Translations under genes and position numbers: made by a program
Notes under the pieces: generated by a model
The model's input: the letters and a program-made list of their open reading frames with translations, nothing else
The model's database searches: none
What the model was told of the DNA's origin: nothing
Shown here: in pieces, positions 8,299 through 14,946 of the stretch
Position numbering within the stretch: the stretch's first letter is position 1
Layout: each line of letters begins with the position of its first letter
Assembly (NCBI GenBank): GCA_002843035.1
Contig: PHEV01000011.1
Coordinates: 1 to 38,833, forward strand
Reading direction: 5' to 3'
Length of the DNA stretch: 38,833 nt
DNA from: Actinobacteria bacterium HGW-Actinobacteria-5
GTDB lineage: Bacteria > Actinomycetota > Actinomycetes > Propionibacteriales > Propionibacteriaceae

Positions 8299-8327
8299 AT
8301 TCAAGCCCTGCTAGAACCAGAAGTCAA
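8299..8327 (-). promoter_or_regulatory. Promoter of the transaldolase-iolD-TSUP operon
   Basis: Minus strand TTGACT (8327-8322), a 17-nt spacer, then TTGAAT (8304-8299). Expected transcription start near 8292. The spacing is ideal and the region is the AT-richest of the neighbourhood. Confidence 0.6.
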
Positions 8328-8331
8328 CAAA

Positions 8332-8343
8332 ATGTCTTTACAT
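8332..8343. promoter_or_regulatory. Putative IolR (GntR) operator 2
   Basis: Palindrome ATGTCTTTACAT lies 4 bp upstream of the -35 box of the transaldolase-iolD promoter, centre about -45. Its core TGTCTTTACA differs by one base from the core of the palindrome at 3544-3555, which sits at the same distance from the iolC promoter. Confidence 0.65.
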
Positions 8344-8367
8344 GCGGTCATTTGAAGGTCAGGAGGT

Positions 8368-9996
8368 TCACTCGGCGCCCAGCAGGCACGTGAGTTCGGC
8401 CCGTCGCTCCCGATCGACGACGACCACGAGCACCTCCAGACCGCTCGCCGGCTCCGCGAGCGCGCCCGCCACCTCGTCCGCCGTCCGCAGGCGTCGCGCC
8501 GGAACGCCGTAGGCCGCCGCCAGCGCGACCAGGTCGAGGCCGGTCGGGGTCGCGAACACCCGCTCGAAGGCCTCGGCGAACCGCTGCTGGCCGTATTCCA
8601 GGGTGGCGAAGATGCTGCCTCCGCGATCGTCGGCCACCACGATGCGCAATTCCGGACGGGGCTCCATCGGCCCGATCGCCAGGGAGCCGGCGTCGTGGAC
8701 GAAGGCGAGGTCACCGCACAACAGCGTGGTCGGAGCGTTCACGGCCAGCGCGACGCCCACCGCCGTCCCGATCGTGCCGTCGATGCCGGAGAGCCCACGG
8801 TTGGCGTACACCGGGCCGGCATCCGCGCGGACGGGAGCGAGGTCGGCATCCCGCACCGGGTTGGAATTCGCCAGGCAGAGCACCTGGTCAGCCGGCACGG
8901 CACCGGCCACGAGCCGGGCCAGTCCGGGACCGCTCAGCCCGGACACCCCGGCCACCCCGGCCAGCAGCGCGTCCAGCCGGGCGGACCGGTCGGCGTCCCG
9001 AGCCTGCCAGGCTGCGAGCCATTCGGCAGGACCGGGCTCGAGCGCTACCGCGGGAACCACCAGCTTCGCCCGCCAGCCCGGATCCGGGTAGTCGGGGGCC
9101 TCGGTGACCACCACCACCTCGACGTCGGGTCGCGACAGGAGCGCGGTCACCGGACGGGACAGGTTGGGCCGGCCGAACACGACCACGCGCTCGACCTGGT
9201 CGCCGAGGGACCCGGCCAGCAGCAGCCGTCCGGTGGCGAGCGCCGTCGCACCCACCCTGGCGTTGCTGGACGGCTCGGCGAGCAGTGGCACGCCGGCCGC
9301 CTCCGCCAGTTCGACCGCGGCACGCCCGGTCGCGGGCGCGGCGTCCCCACAGACGACCAGCGTGCGGGGGGTGCCCGGCAGCAGGACCGGCTCGGGATCG
9401 GCGGCAGGCCCCGCCTCTACGGCACTCGCCGGGACCGGCCCGCCGACCGGGCCGTCCGCGGGCACCAGGGGAAGGCCGAGCTCGAGGTTCAGCTGGGCAG
9501 GGCCCGCATTGCGCGACAGCGCACCCTCAGCGGCGAGGACGGCGCGGGCCGCCTGCGCCAGCCACGATTGCGGCGCGGCAGCGGAGGCAACACGGGCGCG
9601 GTAACGCAGGAAGCCGCCGAACAGGTCGGCCTGTTCCGTGGTCTGGTTGGCACCGGTTCCCACCAGCGAGGCTGGCCGGTCGGCGGAGACGACCAGCAGC
9701 GGCACCCGCGAGTGATGGGCCTCCATCACGGCCGGCAGGAGGTTGCCCACCGCCGTCCCCGACGTGGTCACCACCGGGACGCAATGCCCGGACCCCTTCG
9801 CCAGCCCCAGCGCGAGGAAGCCCGCGGCCCGTTCGTCCACGCGGACGTGGAGCCGCAACAGGCCCTCGCGCGCTGCGGCCTCCGCCACCAGCGCGAGCGG
9901 GGCGCTGCGTGACCCCGGCGCCAGCACCAGGTCGGTGACACCCTGCGCCAGCAGTTGGCCGAGCACGGCCCGGGCGCAGGCCACAGAGTCGCTCAC
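8368..9996 (-). CDS. menD: 2-succinyl-5-enolpyruvyl-6-hydroxy-3-cyclohexene-1-carboxylate synthase
   Basis: 542 residues, ThDP-dependent. The N-terminus GVTDLVLAPGSRSAPLAL and the stretch HSRVPLLVVSADRP are characteristic of MenD, as are GIDGTIGTAVGVALA and CGDLAFVHDAGSL in the ThDP-binding part and VVADDRGGSIFATLE. It adds the succinic-semialdehyde unit from 2-oxoglutarate to isochorismate in menaquinone synthesis. The start is GTG 9996, overlapping the menC stop (GTGA). Last gene of the men operon; its stop is just upstream of the inositol operator 2. Confidence 0.94.
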   Translation of the reverse strand: MSDSVACARAVLGQLLAQGVTDLVLAPGSRSAPLALVAEAAAREGLLRLHVRVDERAAGFLALGLAKGSGHCVPVVTTSGTAVGNLLPAVMEAHHSRVPLLVVSADRPASLVGTGANQTTEQADLFGGFLRYRARVASAAAPQSWLAQAARAVLAAEGALSRNAGPAQLNLELGLPLVPADGPVGGPVPASAVEAGPAADPEPVLLPGTPRTLVVCGDAAPATGRAAVELAEAAGVPLLAEPSSNARVGATALATGRLLLAGSLGDQVERVVVFGRPNLSRPVTALLSRPDVEVVVVTEAPDYPDPGWRAKLVVPAVALEPGPAEWLAAWQARDADRSARLDALLAGVAGVSGLSGPGLARLVAGAVPADQVLCLANSNPVRDADLAPVRADAGPVYANRGLSGIDGTIGTAVGVALAVNAPTTLLCGDLAFVHDAGSLAIGPMEPRPELRIVVADDRGGSIFATLEYGQQRFAEAFERVFATPTGLDLVALAAAYGVPARRLRTADEVAGALAEPASGLEVLVVVVDRERRAELTCLLGAE

Positions 9997-10955
9997 AATC
10001 CCTCCCCCCGTGCGCCGGGAACGGTGGCGAGGCGCTCCAGCCAGGCATCCCTCGCGGCCGGTCCCGCCTGCCAGCCGCCAGTCTCGGCCACCTCCACCGC
10101 ACGCACCTCGATCTCTCCCGCCCGCGCCACGAGCGGCGCCGTTGTGACGTCCCTGGTGAACATGGTGGCGGTGTTCAGCCCGCAGGCAAAGGGCAGTTCC
10201 GGCAGCGCTGCGGCCAGCGCCACCCCCGCGGCCAGCCCGACCGAGCTCTCCAGGGCCGAGGAAACCACCACGGGCAGCCCGAGTCGCTCGGCCAGCGCGA
10301 TGCAGGCCCGCACGCCGCCGAGCGGCTGCACCTTGAGCACGGCGACATCGGCCGCCTGCCGTGCGACCACGCGCTCGGGATCACCGCTGCGCCGAATGCT
10401 CTCGTCGGCCGCGATCGGCACCTCTACACCGGAGCGGGCCAGCCGCCGCCGCAGTTCGGCCAGTTCGTCGATGCTCGCGCACGGCTGCTCCGCGTACTCC
10501 AGGCCGAACCGGGCCAACTCGCGCAGGCAGCGGAACGCCACGTCGACGTCCCAGTGGCCGTTGACGTCGACGCGGACGCGGCCGTCCGTTCCGAGCGCGT
10601 CCCGGACGGCCTCCACCCGGGCCAGATCGTCGGCGAACGACTGGCCGGGCTCTGCAACCTTCACCTTCGCCGTCCGGCAGCCGGATGCGGCAACGATGTC
10701 GTGGGCCCGCTGCGGACCGACGGCGGGCACGGTGACGTTCACCGGCACGCGGTCCCTTACCGGCGCGGGGAAGCCGATCGTGGCGGCCTCCACCGTTGCG
10801 GCCCACCACGCGTCGATCTCGGGGTGGGTGTACTCGGCGAACGGGCTCCACTCCGCCCAGCCGGCTGCGCCGCGCACCAGCAGGCCCTCACGCACCGTGA
10901 TGCCGCGGAAGCGGTCGCGCAGCGGCAGCGCGTAGGCGACCGCTGTGGTGAACAT
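9993..10955 (-). CDS. menC: o-Succinylbenzoate synthase
   Basis: 320 residues of the enolase superfamily in the short actinobacterial MenC form. The acid-base lysine region is AKVKVAEPGQSF; the metal ligands are visible in RVDVNGHWDVD, in the Glu of EYAEQPCA and in IAADESIRR; VLKVQPLGGVRACI holds the second lysine strand. It dehydrates SHCHC to o-succinylbenzoate. ATG start at 10955, 7 nt after menA; 4-nt overlap with menD. Confidence 0.93.
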   Translation of the reverse strand: MFTTAVAYALPLRDRFRGITVREGLLVRGAAGWAEWSPFAEYTHPEIDAWWAATVEAATIGFPAPVRDRVPVNVTVPAVGPQRAHDIVAASGCRTAKVKVAEPGQSFADDLARVEAVRDALGTDGRVRVDVNGHWDVDVAFRCLRELARFGLEYAEQPCASIDELAELRRRLARSGVEVPIAADESIRRSGDPERVVARQAADVAVLKVQPLGGVRACIALAERLGLPVVVSSALESSVGLAAGVALAAALPELPFACGLNTATMFTRDVTTAPLVARAGEIEVRAVEVAETGGWQAGPAARDAWLERLATVPGARGEGL

Positions 10956-10962
10956 GCCGGGC

Positions 10963-11841
10963 TCAGTGGGCGATCACGAGGCCGACGAACAGGCCGGCGG
11001 CACAGGCGAGTTCGGCCAGGCTGGTCTGCTTCAGGACCGGGATCAGTGCCCGTCCGCTCACCCCGCGCAGCACCTCCCGGATCGGACCGACGAGCGCCAG
11101 CAGCATGAACCAGCCGAACAGGGCCCACCATGAACTGGTCGCGGCCACCCCGAAGACACCGATCGCTGCCACGGCGAGCAGGCCGACGAAGAACCGCCGG
11201 GTGCCGCTGTCGCCCAGCCTGGTGGCCATGGTGTGCTTGCCGGCCGCGCGGTCGCCGTCCAGGTCGCGCAGGTTGTTGGCGACCAGGATCGCGCAGGCCA
11301 GCGCGCCGATGGCGATCGCCGTCCACCACGCCGAGGCCGAGACCCTGCCGACCTGGATGTACACGGTGCCGCCGACGGCGACCAGGCCGAAGAAGAGGAA
11401 CACGAACAACTCACCGAGGCCGATGTAGCCGTAGGGCCTGCGCCCTCCGGTGTAGTACCAGGCCGCGGCGATCGCCGCAGCGCCGACGGCGAGCAGCCAC
11501 CAGTGGCCGGTGAGCACCACGACGGCGAGACCAGCAAGCCCTGCGACGCCGAAGCACGCGAAGGCCGCGGCACGCACGTGCGGCGGGTGGGCCACTCCCG
11601 AGCCCACCAGACGGAGCGGGCCCACTCGCGCAGCGTCGGTGCCCCGGATGCCGTCGGAGTAGTCGTTGGCGAAGTTCACGCCGACCTGCAGGGCGAGCGC
11701 GACCACCAGGGCGAGGCCTGCCAGCAGGGGCGAGAACGCCTCCTCGAACCAGGCCACGGCACTCCCGGCGAGCACCGGGGCGATCGCTGCCGGCAAGGTA
11801 CGCGGACGGGCGCCCTCGACCCATTCAGACAGTGTCGCCAT
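10963..11841 (-). CDS. menA: 1,4-Dihydroxy-2-naphthoate polyprenyltransferase
   Basis: 292 residues and about eight to nine membrane segments of the UbiA superfamily. The first Asp-rich motif is NFANDYSDGIRGTD and the second NNLRDLDGDRAAGKHTMA. The N-terminus WVEGARPRTLPAAIAPVLAG is typical of MenA. It attaches the polyprenyl tail to dihydroxynaphthoate to form demethylmenaquinone in the membrane. The start lies inside the 3' end of menE (17-nt overlap), so it is coupled to it. Confidence 0.94.
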   Translation of the reverse strand: MATLSEWVEGARPRTLPAAIAPVLAGSAVAWFEEAFSPLLAGLALVVALALQVGVNFANDYSDGIRGTDAARVGPLRLVGSGVAHPPHVRAAAFACFGVAGLAGLAVVVLTGHWWLLAVGAAAIAAAWYYTGGRRPYGYIGLGELFVFLFFGLVAVGGTVYIQVGRVSASAWWTAIAIGALACAILVANNLRDLDGDRAAGKHTMATRLGDSGTRRFFVGLLAVAAIGVFGVAATSSWWALFGWFMLLALVGPIREVLRGVSGRALIPVLKQTSLAELACAAGLFVGLVIAH

Positions 11842-12922
11842 GTTCTCCCACCTCGTACCACGACCGCAGCAGCGCCGCCTTGTCGATCTTGCCCATCGAT
11901 GTGTACGCCATGCCGGCGACCCGCCGCAATTCCCGTGGCACCCCGCTGGGTCCGAGCCGTGGTACGAGGCGGTCGCGCAGCTCCTCCAGGGACAATGCGG
12001 TCGCGGTCAGCGCGACGACGCGGACGCCCCACCGCTGGTCCGGAACGGCGAGCACCACCACCGTCCCCCCGCCGAACTCCACATCGCAGGCGCGCTGGAC
12101 GACAGCGAGATCGACATTGCTGCCACCCGTGATCACCACGTCGTCAGTACGACCCAGCACGGTCAGTCGGCCCTCAGCCCAGCGTCCGCGGTCGTTGGTG
12201 CGGACCAGGTCGCCGTCGAGCACCTTCCGGGTCAGTTCGGGACGCAGCCGATAGCCGAGGAACGCCATCGGCCCACCGAGCGAGATCCGCTCCTGGTCGA
12301 GTTCCACCCGCACCCCGTCCAGCGGTACGCCGTCGTAGACGCAGCCCCCGCAGGTCTCGCTCATCCCGTACGTGGCCACGATGCGGACGCCCTGGTCGGC
12401 GGCACGCTCGCGCAGCCCCGGGGGCATCGCGCTGCCCCCGACCAGCACGGCCGCGTAGTCGGCGAGGGTCGCGCGCACCTCGGGCTGGCCGAGTGCCCGG
12501 TCGAGCTGGGCTGCGACGAGGGAGAGATAGGTCCGCCCTTCCGGCCGCGGCAGGTCGTGCAGGTCGGGAGCGACGAACGAGACCGAGGTTCCTGCGACCA
12601 CGGCGCGGGCGATCGTCATCAGCCCGGCGACGTGCTGCGTCGGCAGTGCGCACACCCAGTCAGCGGGTCCGCCGAGCCGCTCGTGGGTCGCCCCCGCGCT
12701 GAACCGGATCGCGGCCGCGCCCAGCACCACAGCCTTCGGGTCGCCGGTGGTTCCGGAGGTTGTCACCACCGCGGCGGCACCCTCCTCCACCGGACGATCC
12801 ACGGCCAGCGCGGGCAGCAGGCGGGATTCAGGGACGGGCGCGACCGGGTCACCGCCAGCCAGGGCGAGGGCGAGGCCGTCGACCAACGCCGAGCCGGAGA
12901 GGAGCCGCAGTCGCACCACCAC
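11825..12922 (-). CDS. menE: o-Succinylbenzoate-CoA ligase
   Basis: 365 residues of the ANL adenylating family, at the short length common for actinobacterial MenE. The P-loop-like motif VVTTSGTTGDPKAVVL, the A5 motif TYGMSETCGGC, the hinge region RTNDRGRWAEGRL and the C-terminal lysine region YTSMGKIDKAALL are intact. It makes o-succinylbenzoyl-CoA, the MenB substrate; menB is not in the window. The frame begins with three consecutive GTG codons (12922, 12919, 12916) right after an in-frame TAG. A TAGGCT -10 box (12928-12923) ends 6 nt before the third GTG, so a leaderless start at 12916 is also plausible. First gene of the operon. Confidence 0.92.
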   Translation of the reverse strand: MVVRLRLLSGSALVDGLALALAGGDPVAPVPESRLLPALAVDRPVEEGAAAVVTTSGTTGDPKAVVLGAAAIRFSAGATHERLGGPADWVCALPTQHVAGLMTIARAVVAGTSVSFVAPDLHDLPRPEGRTYLSLVAAQLDRALGQPEVRATLADYAAVLVGGSAMPPGLRERAADQGVRIVATYGMSETCGGCVYDGVPLDGVRVELDQERISLGGPMAFLGYRLRPELTRKVLDGDLVRTNDRGRWAEGRLTVLGRTDDVVITGGSNVDLAVVQRACDVEFGGGTVVVLAVPDQRWGVRVVALTATALSLEELRDRLVPRLGPSGVPRELRRVAGMAYTSMGKIDKAALLRSWYEVGEHGDTV

Positions 12923-13042
12923 AGCCTAGGACGTTCCGGGTCCGGCCCCGGACACCGGCTTCTCGGGAGACTCTCAGGAAGAGCCCGGCCACCGGAACCC
13001 GTCCGCCGGGCCCGGCGCAGCACGCGTCAGCCGTACTCGAAA

Positions 13043-13138
13043 GGGGGACATTCTTCCCCATGAAATCCGCGACACGTCCTCTTTCGGGGGACATTTCCAG
13101 TGAAACCCGGAGGTCAATACGTTCCCTTATGGGGGACA
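13043..13138 (+). repeat. Three spaced GGGGGACA repeats in the pilin leader region
   Basis: GGGGGACA occurs at 13043-13050, 13086-13093 and 13131-13138, at intervals of 43 and 45 nt (about four helical turns). The first two copies extend to GGGGGACATT and are followed after a short spacer by TGAAA. The repeats occupy the 337-nt gene-free stretch between menE and the pilin gene (12923-13259), which is visibly less GC-rich than its surroundings. A near-palindrome TTCGGAA/TTCCGGA (13141-13157) follows the third copy. These look like binding sites for a regulator acting on the pilin promoter. Confidence 0.5.
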
Positions 13139-13173
13139 AATTCGGAAGCATTCCGGAAGAGTTTGCCAATCTT

Positions 13174-13202
13174 TTGACAATTCCATTGAGAAGCATCAAC
13201 AT
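13174..13202 (+). promoter_or_regulatory. Promoter of the flp pilin gene
   Basis: Perfect -35 box TTGACA (13174-13179), 17-nt spacer, -10-like CAACAT (13197-13202). The expected start near 13209 gives a leader of about 50 nt ending in a good Shine-Dalgarno (AAGGA, 7 nt before ATG 13260). Confidence 0.65.
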
Positions 13203-13259
13203 ATCTGTCAGGAACAAGCCCGCAGCAGGGAAGCCCGGCTGCTACGAAAGGAAGCTCTC

Positions 13260-13436
13260 ATGAAGTCGCTCGTCAGCCGGACCGTCGGTACCGTCATCGC
13301 CGCCAAGGAGCGCGGCGCGACCGCCGTTGAGTACGGCATCATGGTCGCCCTCATCGCGGCCGTCATCATCACCATCGTCGCAACCCTGGGCTCGAACCTG
13401 AACACCATGTTCACCAACGTCTCCAGCAAGATCTGA
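13260..13436 (+). CDS. flp: Flp/Fap-type pilin
   Basis: 58 residues, highly typical of Flp pilins: a short basic N-terminus with KERG, then ATAVEYGIMVALIAAVIIT, the G/AxxxEY class III prepilin motif with cleavage expected after Gly19 and Glu at mature position 5. A single hydrophobic helix follows, ending in NTMFTNVSSKI. Flp pilins are processed by a TadV-type peptidase and assembled by the Tad machinery; none of those genes is nearby, so this is an orphan pilin locus in the window. It has its own promoter, a repeat-rich upstream region and a long downstream hairpin, suggesting strong and regulated expression. Confidence 0.9.
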   Translation: MKSLVSRTVGTVIAAKERGATAVEYGIMVALIAAVIITIVATLGSNLNTMFTNVSSKI

Positions 13437-13453
13437 CGTTTCCCCCCGGGCAT

Positions 13454-13507
13454 TTCGCGAGTGCGCGGCCGCCGGGCGATTCCGCACCGCCGCCGCGCGC
13501 TCGCGAA
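13454..13507 (+). terminator. Long hairpin after the flp pilin gene
   Basis: TTCGCGAGTGCGCGGC (13454-13469) pairs with GCCGCGCGCTCGCGAA (13492-13507) over 16 bp with one G-U wobble; the loop is 22 nt. It begins 18 nt after the pilin stop. There is no T-run after it, so it may be a terminator or a 3' mRNA stabiliser. Confidence 0.65.
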
Positions 13508-13697
13508 TAGCCGTCCGGCAACCCGCACAGCACGCCCACACCCAGCCATTCGGACGCAGGCCGGCTGCCGGCCACAACACCCCGACCCCCTGCCACCGGC
13601 ACACCCGGTGAGGCGGACGCAGACCGGACATCGACAACTTGTCCCACGGACGCAATCTGAGTTCCACCTGAGAGCCTTCTTATGGAAGACTGCTCAC

Positions 13698-14273
13698 GTG
13701 CTGATCACGGGGGGCTTCCGGAAGGGTCTGGTCGTCCTCGCTGCGCTGGTCGGGCTCGCGCCGACACTCTCCGGCGAGGGCCTCACGGCCACCGCCCTCC
13801 CCGCGCCGCTGGCCGTCAGCACCGACGACTCCCCCGCCGACACGTCGGAGCTGGCCATCTACCGCCAGGCGCTCCTGCAGAAGCAGAGTTCCGCGATCGA
13901 CATCCGCAACGCCACGATCAGGGCGCTGCACGAGCAGCAGGTACAGCAGCTCGGCTACGAGCCGTCCGTGACCGATCCGCGCGAGATCGCCCGCCAGATC
14001 ATGCTGAACAAGTACAGCTGGGGCGCCGACGAGTTCACCTGCTACGACGACATCATCATGCGCGAGAGCAAGTGGAACCCCTTCGCGGACAATCCGCACT
14101 CCAGCGCCTACGGAATTCCGCAGGCGTTGCCCGGAAGGAAGATGGCCTCGTTCGGGGCCGACTGGCGGACCAATCCCGCCACCCAGATCCGTTGGGGCTT
14201 GGACTACGTCGCCAGCCGCTACGGTACGCCGTGCCGGGCGTGGGGCTTCAAGCGGGCCCACGGCTGGTACTGA
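13698..14273 (+). CDS. Exported lytic-transglycosylase-like protein
   Basis: About 191 residues. A signal sequence is visible (RKGLVVLAALVGLAPTLSG), followed by an Ala/Pro-rich linker, a helical stretch and a C-terminal lysozyme-like domain: CYDDIIMRESKWNPFADNP with the likely catalytic Glu, SSAYGIPQALPGRKMASFG, and ATQIRWGLDYVASRYGTPC ending in GWY. This matches the transglycosylase-SLT-like C-terminal domain common in actinobacterial cell-wall proteins. The start GTG 13698 is chosen because the signal peptide follows at once; the frame is open further upstream and the start is uncertain. Proximity to the pilin gene may reflect a wall-remodelling role (inference). Confidence 0.8.
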   Translation: MLITGGFRKGLVVLAALVGLAPTLSGEGLTATALPAPLAVSTDDSPADTSELAIYRQALLQKQSSAIDIRNATIRALHEQQVQQLGYEPSVTDPREIARQIMLNKYSWGADEFTCYDDIIMRESKWNPFADNPHSSAYGIPQALPGRKMASFGADWRTNPATQIRWGLDYVASRYGTPCRAWGFKRAHGWY

Positions 14274-14288
14274 CCGGGGCTGCTCAGC

Positions 14289-14942
14289 TCACTGGTGCGG
14301 TTCGACCGGAGGGACGATGCCGTCCTCGATGGCGCGCCGGAACAGGTCGAGCTTGCTGGCAGCGGGCCGGTTCACGTTCGTGTACTTCACCCGGATCCGC
14401 TTCAGGTACTCCTTGACGCTGTTCTCGGTGATGGTGAGCCGCTCGGCCACTTCGGGAACCTCGAAGCCACCCGCGTACAGGCCGAGCACTTCGCGCTCCC
14501 GCGGTCCGAGGTTGGCCGCGACGTAGGAGGCGTCGCCCTCGATCGCCGCGAGGATCTCCTGGCTGATCACGACCTGTCCGTCGGCCACCGCCTCGATCGA
14601 GGCGATGGTCACCGCGATCGGCTCGGCCTTCCGGCAGACGCCGGCGGCGCCGCCGGCCAGCGCACGGCGCAGCAGCCTGACGTTGTCGGCGATCGAGTAC
14701 ACCAGCACCTTGTAGCCCGCGTCGATCAGGGACTCGGTGTTGTCGAGCGGGTCCGAGCCGTCGTCGAGCTGCAGGTCGAGCAGCACGACATCGGCCTGGA
14801 CGCCCTTGTCGAGGAACTCCGGCACGGTCCCCGCCCCGTCGACCAGGGTGACCTGGTGGCCGGGGTGGTTCTGCAGCGCCAGGGACACGCCCAGGCGAAT
14901 CGCTTCATGGTCGTCAATGACTGCGGTGGTGATCATCGGCAT
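14289..14942 (-). CDS. LuxR/NarL-type response regulator
   Basis: 217 residues. The receiver domain (about 5-120) starts TTAVIDDHEAIRLGV with the acidic pair, and has the phospho-acceptor Asp56 in DVVLLDLQLDDG. The C-terminal LuxR-type HTH is LGPREREVLGLYAGGFEVPEVAERLTITENSVKEYLKRIR, given here by its key residues E, VLGL, VAE and SVKEYL. It follows the histidine kinase by 4 nt, so it is its cognate regulator. ATG 14936 is an alternative start, 7 nt after a TAGGCT sequence that overlaps the kinase stop. Confidence 0.92.
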   Translation of the reverse strand: MPMITTAVIDDHEAIRLGVSLALQNHPGHQVTLVDGAGTVPEFLDKGVQADVVLLDLQLDDGSDPLDNTESLIDAGYKVLVYSIADNVRLLRRALAGGAAGVCRKAEPIAVTIASIEAVADGQVVISQEILAAIEGDASYVAANLGPREREVLGLYAGGFEVPEVAERLTITENSVKEYLKRIRVKYTNVNRPAASKLDLFRRAIEDGIVPPVEPHQ

Positions 14943-14946
14943 CAGC

